From Lacipirellula parvula (GTDB lineage: Bacteria > Planctomycetota > Planctomycetia > Pirellulales > Lacipirellulaceae), in contig NZ_AP021861.1 in NCBI RefSeq assembly GCF_009177095.1, positions 4,818,501-4,882,500 on the forward strand: 64,000 nucleotides of DNA. The letters are read 5' to 3'. Under the pieces are notes generated by a model, which was not told the origin of the DNA, searched no databases, and saw nothing but the letters and a program-made list of their open reading frames with translations. Shown here piece after piece: positions 44,396 through 53,536 of the stretch (position 1 is its first letter; every line of letters starts with the position of its first letter). The translations under genes and the position numbers were made by a program.

Positions 44396-45601
44396 ATGGC
44401 AACCCTTTCCGAAGACCCCGGCAAACGGGGCAACACCTTCCGCGTCGGCTTTATGAACGCCGACCGCAAACGCAAGACCGTCCGCCTCGGCGCCATGCCT
44501 AAGAAGAAGGCGGAGAACATCCGCGGGCACGTCGACCAGCTAGAGGCGTGTCTCTTCGACGGGAGCGCGCCGCCGGTGAAGACCGCGGCTTGGCTGGCCG
44601 ACGTGGGCGACGTGCTGCGGGGCCGGATGGAAAAAGCTGGGCTCGTCGGTTCGTCCGAGAAGATCGTGATCCCGACTCTGGTCGCTCTTATCGACCAGTA
44701 CCGATCGCGGCCGGCATGGAAGTCGCTGAAGCCGGCGACGGTAAAAGCCATTACGCAATCTATTCGCGACCTGCTCCTGTACTTCGGTTCGGAGCGGCGG
44801 ATTGACCGCATCACCGAACTTGCGGCGGAAGACTTTGCGGCCCATCTACTCGCCCCGAAAGAGGCGGGTGGGCGGGAGCTGGCCAAATCGACCGTACTGC
44901 AGATCGACAACTTCGCTCACCGGCTGTTCCGCTTCGCAATTCGCCAACGCTTCATGGACTCAAATCCGTTTGAGAACGCGCCGCGTGGCAACTGCCTCCG
45001 GGGAAACAACGTATTCGTCACCCGCGAAGAAGTCGCGAAGGTGATGGCGCAGATGCCGAACAGCGAATTCCGCCTGATGCTCGGCCTTTCGCGGTTCGGC
45101 GCCTTGCGCGTGCCGTCAGAGACCAACCGTTTGCGCTGGGCGGATGTCGATTGGGCTGGAAAGAAGTTCCTGGTGCGGTCGCCGAAAACGGAGCGCCACG
45201 AGGGCAAGGAAAGCCGCTGGGTGCCGATCTTCCCGGAACTGATGCCGCTGCTCCAAGAGCGATGGGACGAGGCAGGGGAGGGCGAGGAGCTTGTGCTGCC
45301 GTCGATCGCCAAACACCCCAACAATTCGGGCACGGTTCGCAACGCCGTCATCCGCGCCGGCCTCCGGCCATGGTCGAGGCTTTTCCACAGTTGCCGAAGC
45401 AGCCGACAGACGGAACTCGAGCAGCAGTACCCAACGTATGTCGTCTGCGAATGGTGCGGGAACAGCGTGAACGTGGCGAGAAGGCACTACCTCCAGGTCA
45501 CGGAATCGCACTTCGCGACGGCGGCGCAAATTCCGGCGCAGACACCGTCCGCCACGGTGCGACACGGCGAGCCAATCGCTTTTGCAGCGATGGCGAAATA
45601 G
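44396..45601 (+). CDS. int: Tyrosine site-specific integrase
   Basis: The 401-aa recombinase has a SAM-like N-terminal DNA-binding region (about 90-200) and a catalytic domain. Arg238 sits in FGALRVPSE, His331 and Arg334 in LFHSCRSSR, and the nucleophile Tyr365 in RRHYLQVT; a GNS precedes it. It should join attP and attB and excise the element with help from the excisionase-like protein. GGAG lies 8 nt before the ATG. The gene ends 52 bp before attR, the usual place for an integrase next to its own site. Confidence 0.94.
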   Translation: MATLSEDPGKRGNTFRVGFMNADRKRKTVRLGAMPKKKAENIRGHVDQLEACLFDGSAPPVKTAAWLADVGDVLRGRMEKAGLVGSSEKIVIPTLVALIDQYRSRPAWKSLKPATVKAITQSIRDLLLYFGSERRIDRITELAAEDFAAHLLAPKEAGGRELAKSTVLQIDNFAHRLFRFAIRQRFMDSNPFENAPRGNCLRGNNVFVTREEVAKVMAQMPNSEFRLMLGLSRFGALRVPSETNRLRWADVDWAGKKFLVRSPKTERHEGKESRWVPIFPELMPLLQERWDEAGEGEELVLPSIAKHPNNSGTVRNAVIRAGLRPWSRLFHSCRSSRQTELEQQYPTYVVCEWCGNSVNVARRHYLQVTESHFATAAQIPAQTPSATVRHGEPIAFAAMAK

Positions 45602-45640
45602 CCGAACTGTCTAGCGTTGTCGCCGCGTGGCGTGTTGTGT

Positions 45641-47605
45641 CTAGGAGCCTAATGGCTGCTGCACATAGCCGCCGTCGATCGCGAGGATGCCAGTCGAGAG
45701 CCCCGGACTCGTCGCACCCGCGCTAATGACTTGGCCCACGAGCGTCCCCTTGCCAGCCAATCGACCGTTTGCAGCCAGGTGAACGCCATCGGTCACCGTG
45801 AGAACGCCTGATTCGGGAAGTTCGAGCGTCATTTGCCCCGCGCCGCCCCCGAGAGTTAGTTCGCGAATGGTGACGCTGCCGGAAGGTCCGACGACGGTGG
45901 TCGCTTGAGCGCCGACAAGATCGATGCGGTGAACGCTTGAAGGCGCGATGCCGAGCGTCCAGTTGGCTGCGGCGTCCCACTGACCGCCGGTGGAGCTTCG
46001 CCAACTCAAATTGGGGGTGTACAGAACCGCCGCCTCGTCCCCGCCGACAAACGTTGCCTTGTAGGCAAGTTGGCCATGGTCGTTGAGTGCACGCTGCCGG
46101 CCGTCCCCGCCGCCAGCACCGCCGACGAACTCCAGCGCAGTGATCGTGCGACCAGCCATGACGTCGCCAGTGCGAGCAATGATGCGCCCGTCGCCCGTCG
46201 CGTCCATCATCCACAAACCTTGGTTGTTCTCGTCACCGACTCCTCCGGCGCCGTTCTCAAGCGTCGCCGCGAACGCCGCCAGCCCGTCGTTGTTCGAAGC
46301 GAGAGCTCCGAACTCGGCGAACTTTGTCGCAGAGGCGCCCGGTACTCCCCCGACGCCAGAACGGGCGATTAGCGCTCCACGGGTCTCGTCGACGGCCCAG
46401 ATTCCGCGCGAGGTCGTTGGCGTGACGCCGCCGACGCCGGTTCGCAACGTGCCGCTGAAAAGCGTTGGACCTGAATCGCTCAACACCGGCGCGCCGAGTG
46501 CGTCGAATTCACTTTGCGGTACGCCGGGCGCCGCGTTTCCGGTCCGCGCAACCAGTTGGTTCACGCCGTTGAACGTCCAAATGCCGCGGTCGTTTGCCGA
46601 GGTCACCGTTCCTTGGAGAAGAAGCTCGCCGCTGTAGGCCAACTTTCCGGCGGAGTTAATTCTTGAGTCGCTCAAGCCCCGAAAGGATGCACCGGGAACC
46701 CCGGCGACGTTGCCCGAGCCCGTGCGAGCCACGAGCACGTCGCCCGTCGCGCCGCCCGCTCGCCACAAAGCGAGGGAATCGTCTGGCGTGACGCCGCCGG
46801 TTCTCGGAAGCATCGTCCCCAAAAACACGGTTTGACCAACGCGGTTCACTCCTTCGACCGAAGGGACTAAAAGCTGTCCGCCGTCCGTCTGCGGAATCGT
46901 GCTGGTTCCTTCACGAAGGAGCATCTCCTTCGCGCCGTGGGCATCCCGCCAAACGCCGCGAGAAGATGATGTGTCGACGCCGCCCAACGAACGCTTAAGT
47001 CGCGCGTTGTATACCAGAATATCGCTGGACGAGTGGAGTAACAGAAAACCAAACGTGTCGAACTGCGCGCTCTGCAATTGCGGACCAGGTACGACGCCCG
47101 TCGTCGCTGTGATCGCCGCTGTGGTCATCGAGCCGTTGGCCGAAACGCGCCAGAGCCCTTGTTTGCCGCCATCGGTGGCGCCGCGGAAGACGACGTCGCC
47201 GTCATCGGCAATGGACGCTGCGCCGAATGCCGAGATGCTGCTCCCGTCGCCAAGGTTGCCGGCTCCCTTTCGCACCAATAGTCGGCGCGTGCCGCCGTCG
47301 ATCACCCACAGGGCTGCGTCATTGTTGGGCTGGACGCCTGCGACTCCTTCGAGCAGTCGCGCTTGCAGCAGCACCTGCCCCGAGTCGTTCAGCGTCGGTG
47401 CAGAAACGCCGGCTAACATAGCGCCCGAGCCTCCCGGCTGCAGGTCGCCGCTCATCGCGATGATCTGCTGTTCGCCGAGCGCTGACTCGACGCCGCACGC
47501 GAATGCCAAGACCGCCAAGGCAATCGTGGCCGCTTTCCTTGAGAGTGAACGAGGCGACGAAAACAATCGACGCAGCACCATGCTGCGCAACAAACGAGGG
47601 CTCAT
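45641..47605 (-). pseudogene. N-terminal part of PEP-CTERM gene split by the element
   Basis: The start ATG 47605 has GGAG 7 nt upstream and a signal peptide (LSRKAATIALAVLAFACG). The body is made of repeated NDSGQVLLQARL / NRVGQTVFLGTM units, each followed by ALW or GIW and a VARTG stretch, a beta-propeller-like tandem repeat. A beta-helix-like end follows (LTLGGGAGQMTLELPESG). At GYVQQP the frame enters the element and stops after L-G-S at 45641. The missing end is 26603-27238. Intact, the protein would have about 856 residues. A truncated, unanchored secreted protein may still be made. Confidence 0.88.
45654..45670. repeat. attR: 17-bp direct repeat at the right end of the element
   Basis: This is identical to 27222-27238. 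Read on the minus strand it encodes G-Y-V-Q-Q-P in the host gene. Confidence 0.88.
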
Positions 47606-47937
47606 GTAGTGACTCCATGGAGCGCACGGCTTGAGCCTTCCATGGAGCGTACAGAGAATCCGTCCGCAACGACAAAACAGATCGTCGCCGCTTATTTGAG
47701 ATTGCCAGACTAGCGGCCTATACGCCATATATCAAATGGTTTTTAAGGATTTTCCTGAGAAATCCCTTGATGCTCAAAAAGCCGCAGAAGTGCAGGCCGT
47801 TTGCAATATATTGCCCGTCGTTGTGAGGTTTCTTGCAGTCGTTTACCATACTTCGAAGGCAAAATGGTCCGCAGTGGTAGTGCAAATCACTCATTCAACG
47901 CGACTGAAAACGTCCGCGACTCCAGGCAAAACACTCG
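47606..47937. other. Intergenic region without gene
   Basis: This region separates two divergent genes. Near 47614 CTCCATGGAG is a short palindrome. I see no recognisable gene or other structure in it. Confidence 0.5.
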
Positions 47938-49158
47938 ATGTCCTCTTCCTCCGCTCCGACGCACCAGGACGAATTCCAGTCTCCCTCGCTGCCCGACCAG
48001 GTCGCCGCTGCGAAGGGACGCTACACGGAAGTCTTCGGAAATCCACCCCATTGGGTCGTCGCCGCTCCGGGACGCGTAAATCTCATCGGCGAACACACCG
48101 ACTACAACGCCGGCTTCGTCTTCCCGCTTGCCATCGAACGGTACACGGTGATCGCCGCTGGTCGGCCGCTGAAAACAGCTGCCAGCGACGCTGTCCGCGT
48201 TCACAGCACGCTGTTTGATGAAACGGCCGAGTTCTCGTTGAGCAACCTTGAACCCAAGCGTCGCGATTGGACCAGTTACCTCCGCGGCGCCTTTGCCGGT
48301 TGCATTGAGCGCGGGCTCCATCCCGGCACGCTCGACCTAGTCGTCGACTCGAAGGTTCCGCAAGGAGGCGGGCTCTCCAGCAGCGCAGCGCTCGAAGTCG
48401 CCACGGCAACGCTGGTCGAAGCGGTTACGGGACGCACGCTCGATCCAGTCGACAAGTCGCGGCTAGCGCAAAAGGCTGAACACGAGTACGCCGGTATGCC
48501 GTGCGGGATTATGGATCAGTTCAGCTCGGCCCTCGGCGCCGCCGGCAAGCTGCTGCTGATCGATTGCCGCACAGAGACGGCCGAATTAATCCCGCTCGAT
48601 GATCCTGGCGTCGCGGTGCTGGTGATCAACAGCAACGTGAAGCACGAACTCACCGGCAGCGAGTACCCCGAACGCCGCGCTCAGTGCGAGCAGTCGGCCA
48701 AGCTACTTGGCGCCGCGACGCTCCGCGACGTCAGCTCGGAGCAGTTGGAAGCAAACCGTGCGAAACTCGATCCATTGCTTTATCGCCGAGCGCACCACGT
48801 GGTCGGTGAAATCGAACGGACCACCCGCGCTGCGGCAGCACTTCAGGCGGGCGATTGGCCGTTGGTCGGCGAGCTGATGTATGCCAGCCACGCCTCGCTG
48901 CGCGACGACTTCGAAGTCAGTTGCCCGGAGCTCGACGTTCTCGTAGAAGCCGCCCAACAAATCGGCGCCGAGGGAGGCGTCATCGGCGCCCGCATGACCG
49001 GCGGCGGTTTCGGCGGCTGCATCGTCGCGCTCGTCCGCGCGGGACGGGAACGCGAAATCGCCGATCGCATCGGCGCCATCTACCTTGAACGAACTGGGCT
49101 CACGGCGACGCCATTCGTGACGAAACCGGCTCGCGGGGCGCACATCGTCGAAGGGTAG
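47938..49158 (+). CDS. galK: Galactokinase
   Basis: The 406-aa GHMP kinase phosphorylates galactose to galactose-1-phosphate in the Leloir pathway. The galactokinase signature PGRVNLIGEHTDYNAGFV lies near residue 44, the ATP loop is PQGGGLSSSAALEVA, and the third motif is GARMTGGGFGGC. The length is typical. No galT or galE is adjacent, so it works with genes elsewhere. No clear ribosome site precedes the ATG. Confidence 0.96.
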   Translation: MSSSSAPTHQDEFQSPSLPDQVAAAKGRYTEVFGNPPHWVVAAPGRVNLIGEHTDYNAGFVFPLAIERYTVIAAGRPLKTAASDAVRVHSTLFDETAEFSLSNLEPKRRDWTSYLRGAFAGCIERGLHPGTLDLVVDSKVPQGGGLSSSAALEVATATLVEAVTGRTLDPVDKSRLAQKAEHEYAGMPCGIMDQFSSALGAAGKLLLIDCRTETAELIPLDDPGVAVLVINSNVKHELTGSEYPERRAQCEQSAKLLGAATLRDVSSEQLEANRAKLDPLLYRRAHHVVGEIERTTRAAAALQAGDWPLVGELMYASHASLRDDFEVSCPELDVLVEAAQQIGAEGGVIGARMTGGGFGGCIVALVRAGREREIADRIGAIYLERTGLTATPFVTKPARGAHIVEG

Positions 49159-49263
49159 GGGAGCGCCTGCGCGGCATCAACCCGCGAAGGGTGTCATGGC
49201 CGCAGCGGCACTCCACACTGCCCCTCAGCGCTGCTGAAAAACCACCAAGCCGAAACCAGGGCA

Positions 49264-49295
49264 GCATGCTCACGCCTAGAGGGGCGAGAGCATGC
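49264..49295. terminator. Hairpin between galK and the esterase gene
   Basis: GCATGCTC pairs with GAGCATGC, and CGCC with GGCG inside. It lies between two convergent genes and could end both transcripts, but no T-run follows. Confidence 0.5.
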
Positions 49296-49322
49296 CACCC
49301 GAGATTTCTTAGCGGTCACTCG

Positions 49323-50777
49323 CTACTTCTTTGATCGGAACGGCGAAGCCGGCAACCCTTCGGCGTTGAACAGATTCCCTTCCGGGAACGCCGCCCAATT
49401 GTATCGGACCACCTTCGGCTCGTTGACGCCATCGGCCGAGACAACGACCTCGGCCCCTTCGATCACCGCGTTGGCGGGCACGAACTTTCCGTCGTCGCCG
49501 GCCACCTCAAAACCCTTGAGGGCGCCATCGGCCTTCAAGCCGCCGCCGATTTCCGCGAAGGTGACGTGGGCCTTGCCGTCAGTGACCTTCAGTTCCTTGA
49601 ACATTGGCCCCGAATAGACGAGGTCTTCGCCGTAGGCAACCTTGCGAGCGGCCAACGCGAGCCGCTTGCCGACGTCTTGCTTGTTGCGCGGGTGAATGTC
49701 CTTGCGGTCGCCGATGTCGGTCGTCACGGCCATGCCGGTGTTCGGCGACTCAAGCGTTTCGACCTGGGCTTCACGCAGCGGCGGCCAGCTGTCGCCGCCC
49801 GGTTCGAAGGCGGCGAGTTGCACCAACAGGAACGGGAATTCGCCCTGGCCCCAACGATTCCGCCAGTCAGCAATCATCAGCTTCGAGAGTTCAGCGTACT
49901 CCCCATGCCGACCGGCGTTGCTCTCGCCTTGGTACCAGATGGCCCCGCGAATGCCGTACGGAATCACCGACGACAACATGCCGTTGAACAACGACGCCGG
50001 CTGATCTTGCGGACGCTCTTGGCGGTGCTTCTTCACCTCTTCGGTAGTCGGCTCCTGATCGGCAGCGGCGACCGCTGGTTTGAACGTGTCGCTCGACTCG
50101 AGCGCCTCGCGGCTTACCCAGGCTTCCATCTGCGTGCCGCCCCAATTGCAGCCGATCAGGCCGATCGGCACGTTTAGCTCTTTGTGCAAATCGCGGGCGA
50201 AGTAGTACGCCACGGCCGAAAACTCAGTGATATTTTCTGGCTTCACTGGCTGCCAGCCGGCCGACTTGAACGAGTCGAGCGGCTTGGCCGAGGTGACGTT
50301 TGGCACGTCGACGAACCGAATCTCCGGCCAATCGGCCGCGGCGGCTTCGCTCTCGGCGTCCTTCGACGCTCGGATCGGCCACTCCATGTTTGACTGTCCT
50401 GAAGCGACCCACACGTCGCCCACGAGGATGTCGGTCATGTGAGCCGTTTCGCCATCCGACGCGACCGACAGTTCCAGCGGTCCGCCGCCCGCCTTGAGCG
50501 GGGTGAAGCTCACCGTCCACTTGCCATCTTTATCGGCGGTGGCTTCTTTGGTTTGGCCGGCGAGCTTCACTTCGACCTTGGCTCCCGGCGCCGCGGCGCC
50601 CCAGATCGGCAACTTGATGTCGCGCTGCAGGACCATGTGATCAGAGAAGATCGATGCGAGCGAAAGTTTCTTCGCAGTCGCCGTCTCGGTGGTCGCTTGA
50701 GCGAACGATTGCGAGCTCGTTGCCGAAATCGCGAGAGCTACCAATGCCGAGACGAAAGCGCGTGCCGCTACATTCAT
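49323..50777 (-). CDS. Sialate O-acetylesterase-like exported esterase
   Basis: The 484-aa protein has a signal peptide (FVSALVALAISATSS). SGNH-type blocks are visible: VASGQSNMEW with the catalytic Ser, GAIWYQGESN, and DIHPRNKQDVG with the likely catalytic His. This order is that of the SASA/DUF303 family, which removes acetyl groups from sialic acid or other sugars outside the cell. Start 50777 gives the signal peptide; the frame is open to 50933. It stands alone in view. Confidence 0.9.
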   Translation of the reverse strand: MNVAARAFVSALVALAISATSSQSFAQATTETATAKKLSLASIFSDHMVLQRDIKLPIWGAAAPGAKVEVKLAGQTKEATADKDGKWTVSFTPLKAGGGPLELSVASDGETAHMTDILVGDVWVASGQSNMEWPIRASKDAESEAAAADWPEIRFVDVPNVTSAKPLDSFKSAGWQPVKPENITEFSAVAYYFARDLHKELNVPIGLIGCNWGGTQMEAWVSREALESSDTFKPAVAAADQEPTTEEVKKHRQERPQDQPASLFNGMLSSVIPYGIRGAIWYQGESNAGRHGEYAELSKLMIADWRNRWGQGEFPFLLVQLAAFEPGGDSWPPLREAQVETLESPNTGMAVTTDIGDRKDIHPRNKQDVGKRLALAARKVAYGEDLVYSGPMFKELKVTDGKAHVTFAEIGGGLKADGALKGFEVAGDDGKFVPANAVIEGAEVVVSADGVNEPKVVRYNWAAFPEGNLFNAEGLPASPFRSKK

Positions 50778-50947
50778 GGCGAGAACATCCTCGGGGCCGA
50801 ACAGTGGAAAATGGCTGGTCGCCGAAGAGTCGCACGAGCGCGATGACCAGCCGGCCCGCATTCTAACAGGTCCGGCAGCGAGAAGAAAACTAGCGCCGGC
50901 GAGGCGATCCGCTCGAAAAATAGAGGCTGACAACGCAGCTCGCGGAG

Positions 50948-51796
50948 CTACGCAGCCCGGCGGCGTTCATCCGGCGTCGCGACGCGCGGCGCGTCAACAG
51001 CCCTTTTGCGCCGACGGAAGCGATTCCCGAGATCGAGCAATCCGGGAGCAAACCGCTTCACCCAGTAGGTGAGCCGCGCGTAGGGCTGCATCACCACGAC
51101 CGCCTGATTGCGATAGATGGCTCGCACGGCGCGGTTGGCGATTGCCTCAGGAGTCGCCAACAACCACGCGGGCGGTCGTTTGTTCTCTCGCAGATCCTCG
51201 CCTCGCGGCGCCGCAGCGAAAAGGTTCGTGTCGACCAACCCGGGGCAGAGCGCTGTGACGCCGACGCCTTGCCGCCCGAACTCCGCGCGAAGTGATTCGC
51301 TCAAGCCCACTATCGCAAACTTGCTCGTCGAGTATGCAGCGACGCGGCTTAGGCCCACGAGACCGCAAATGCTTGCCACGTTGAGAATGTGCGACTCTTG
51401 CCGCGACAGCAGCGTCGGCAACAGTTCGCGAATGAACTGCACGGGAGCGTGCAGGTTGATCGCCAGGAGCTGATCCCAATGCTCGGCCGACATTTTGGTC
51501 GTGCGGCCGTAATAGGTGATGCCGGCGTTGTTCACCAGCAGGTCGACGCCGCCCCACTGGTCGAGCAAGTGTGCAATGGCCGCACTCACCTGCGCGGGCT
51601 GCCCGACGTCGCAATGGCGACCGATTACCTCGACGCGACGCTGCTTCACTTCCGCGACAACGCTGGCCAACGCGACGGCGTTGACGTCGAGCAGGTAGAG
51701 GTTCGCCCCTTCCTCGGCAAGCCGCAGCGCGATCGCGCGGCCGATGCCCGAGGCAGCGCCAGTGACGAGTGCAGATTTTCCGCGAATCTGGCGCAT
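50948..51796 (-). CDS. Short-chain dehydrogenase/reductase
   Basis: The 282-aa protein has the classical SDR landmarks: VTGAASGIG (NAD(P) loop), NNAG, a catalytic Ser in the following strand, and YSTSK. CPGLVDTN is the usual late motif. A basic C-terminus (RFRRRKRAVD) may contact membranes. The substrate is unknown. It lies downstream of the PhyH-like gene on the same strand, but a terminator hairpin separates them. The frame is open to 51877 from a TTG; ATG 51796 begins exactly before the nucleotide fold. Confidence 0.92.
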   Translation of the reverse strand: MRQIRGKSALVTGAASGIGRAIALRLAEEGANLYLLDVNAVALASVVAEVKQRRVEVIGRHCDVGQPAQVSAAIAHLLDQWGGVDLLVNNAGITYYGRTTKMSAEHWDQLLAINLHAPVQFIRELLPTLLSRQESHILNVASICGLVGLSRVAAYSTSKFAIVGLSESLRAEFGRQGVGVTALCPGLVDTNLFAAAPRGEDLRENKRPPAWLLATPEAIANRAVRAIYRNQAVVVMQPYARLTYWVKRFAPGLLDLGNRFRRRKRAVDAPRVATPDERRRAA

Positions 51797-51875
51797 GCTA
51801 GCGAAGGCCCCCCGGCCCAAAGCTCCCACATCGAGTAGATCGTCGGCTATCTCTATTTCGGCATTCTGAACCAAC

Positions 51876-51909
51876 AAAAACAGCCCCGACCATAGCTTGG
51901 TCGGGGCTG
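51876..51909 (-). terminator. Intrinsic terminator after the PhyH-like gene
   Basis: A perfect 12-bp stem (CAGCCCCGACCA and complement) with a 5-nt loop is followed on the minus strand by TTTTT. It lies 54 bp after the stop of the PhyH-like gene. Confidence 0.85.
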
Positions 51910-51962
51910 TTTCGTTTCCGTTATCCCCGCCCTCGAAGGGACTCGAAGGGAGGAGACATGCA

Positions 51963-53066
51963 CTAGGCGGCCTTACGCAGCGGCAAGCCTTGCGAATCGT
52001 ACGACGGATCCGCCAGCTTCCGCGTGCGGCTCAGCATGTAGCGATCCTCGCCGCGGAGCGAGACGACGCCCCAGTTGTCGAGGTGGTACTTGCCGCCGTT
52101 GTACACGCTGCGGTACTTCTTCACGCCGGGGTACACCGCGAGGTTGGTCGGAACGGCACGCAGGTTGAACGCCAACCGGTGACGGTCGGTCGTGTTCGCT
52201 TGCGAGCCATGGATGCAGCGTTCCATGAAAATAATGAACTGGCCCGACTTGCAAGGGACGCGAACGACCTTGCTCGGGTCGCGATCGTATTCAAGGGAGT
52301 AGGCGGCGTTGTAAAAGCCTTCTTCGCCGCCGAACTTAACCGTGTGAACCTGCTTGTGCGAACCTTTCACGAAGTCCAAGCAACCGTTCTCGTGGGTCGC
52401 GTCGTCGACGGCGATCCAAACCGTCAGCTGGAAGATTTCATCGCGGTTGGCCGGATGAAGGGCCGGAACCTGATAGTCTTCCACCATAAAAGTGCTAGCT
52501 TGGTGGAACTGAATCGCCGGGGCCTTCGGCGGCTTATGGAACATCTGCGTCCGCCACACGTTGAGGTCCGGACCAAGAATCTGGGCCAAACGCTCGGTGA
52601 TCGCCGGGTGCTTCATGTAGCCCCACAGGCGGGGATTTTCGAAGTGACGGTCGCGCGGCGTAACGAAGCCGTAGGTTTGCGACACCGACTTCTCCGCGTC
52701 GAGCATGTCTTTGCGGAAGTCGGCCATTTCTTCCGGGGCGAACGCGTCGAGCGGACCAATGAAGCCATCTTCGTAGAACTTACGCAGTTGCTTCTCGGTG
52801 AGGCGCCACTTGGGGTCGACGACGACCTTCGGTTCGCAATTGGCCGGCACTTTGAATTCGCACGGCTGATCGATATAAGCGCGGGTCAGGCCCGAGCTGA
52901 TGAGAACCCAGTAAACCTTGAAGTCCCAGTTCTTAATGATATTGCGAATGTCGCGGGGCAGGAAAAACGTCGGCAGCCGCGTCGCCTTATACGCCATCAA
53001 CAAGGTGAGAATCGGGAGCGCGATTGCCCGTTGCCAAAGCGGCCGGACCTTCGGATGGAGATTCAT
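51963..53066 (-). CDS. Phytanoyl-CoA-dioxygenase-like iron enzyme with an HxA motif (halogenase-like)
   Basis: The 367-aa protein has the PhyH fold pattern, with LTVWIAVDDATHENGCLDFV and a second iron His in ERCIHGS (His286). Arg297 and Arg303 are candidates for 2-oxoglutarate binding. The first iron motif reads FHQASTF, so His188-x-Ala190 replaces the usual HxD. In SyrB2-type halogenases the same change (from memory WHQADTF) opens the iron for chloride. It may therefore be a chlorinating enzyme, or an inactive relative. A hydrophobic stretch (10-35) suggests membrane association. AAGGA precedes the ATG. Confidence 0.75.
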   Translation of the reverse strand: MNLHPKVRPLWQRAIALPILTLLMAYKATRLPTFFLPRDIRNIIKNWDFKVYWVLISSGLTRAYIDQPCEFKVPANCEPKVVVDPKWRLTEKQLRKFYEDGFIGPLDAFAPEEMADFRKDMLDAEKSVSQTYGFVTPRDRHFENPRLWGYMKHPAITERLAQILGPDLNVWRTQMFHKPPKAPAIQFHQASTFMVEDYQVPALHPANRDEIFQLTVWIAVDDATHENGCLDFVKGSHKQVHTVKFGGEEGFYNAAYSLEYDRDPSKVVRVPCKSGQFIIFMERCIHGSQANTTDRHRLAFNLRAVPTNLAVYPGVKKYRSVYNGGKYHLDNWGVVSLRGEDRYMLSRTRKLADPSYDSQGLPLRKAA

Positions 53067-53479
53067 GGACTTCGCTTCCTTGCGAAAAGTGGGGGGAGAA
53101 AAGACGCCTGCCCATCGCCAGCGATGCTATCACGCGACCTGGCCGCCTAGGCAAAATTTTCTACATGAATCAACTATCGGAGGATCGGTTGCTTCCGATT
53201 CAATGATTTCCCCCGCAGTCAGCCTGATGACGCAAAACTGTATGCGGCGGGTGCAAAAAAGCATCTCGATTTGCAATCTGCCGGCGTAAAGCAGCTCGTA
53301 GGCTCAAGCTCCGGCAGCGCTGCTATCAATATTGCCCGTGGAAATCCACGCCGAAGCGCTTCTCGGCAATGCTGGCGCCTTCCACACAGACCTGCCCCGA
53401 AGCGCGTAGTCATTGATTTCCGCCCAAATCACCAAAAAGCTATCCGCTTGGCGCCAGTCTTGTTACAATCGGCCCCGGA
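53067..53479. other. Intergenic region without gene
   Basis: This divergent gap of 413 bp contains a TTACAAT -10-like box at 53463-53469 upstream of the vWA gene. No repeat or gene was recognised. Confidence 0.5.
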
Positions 53480-53536
53480 TTGTTGCCCGCAGGAAGCACT
53501 CGGGGCGCCCGCATCGTCTCTCCTGCGGCCCGGCCG

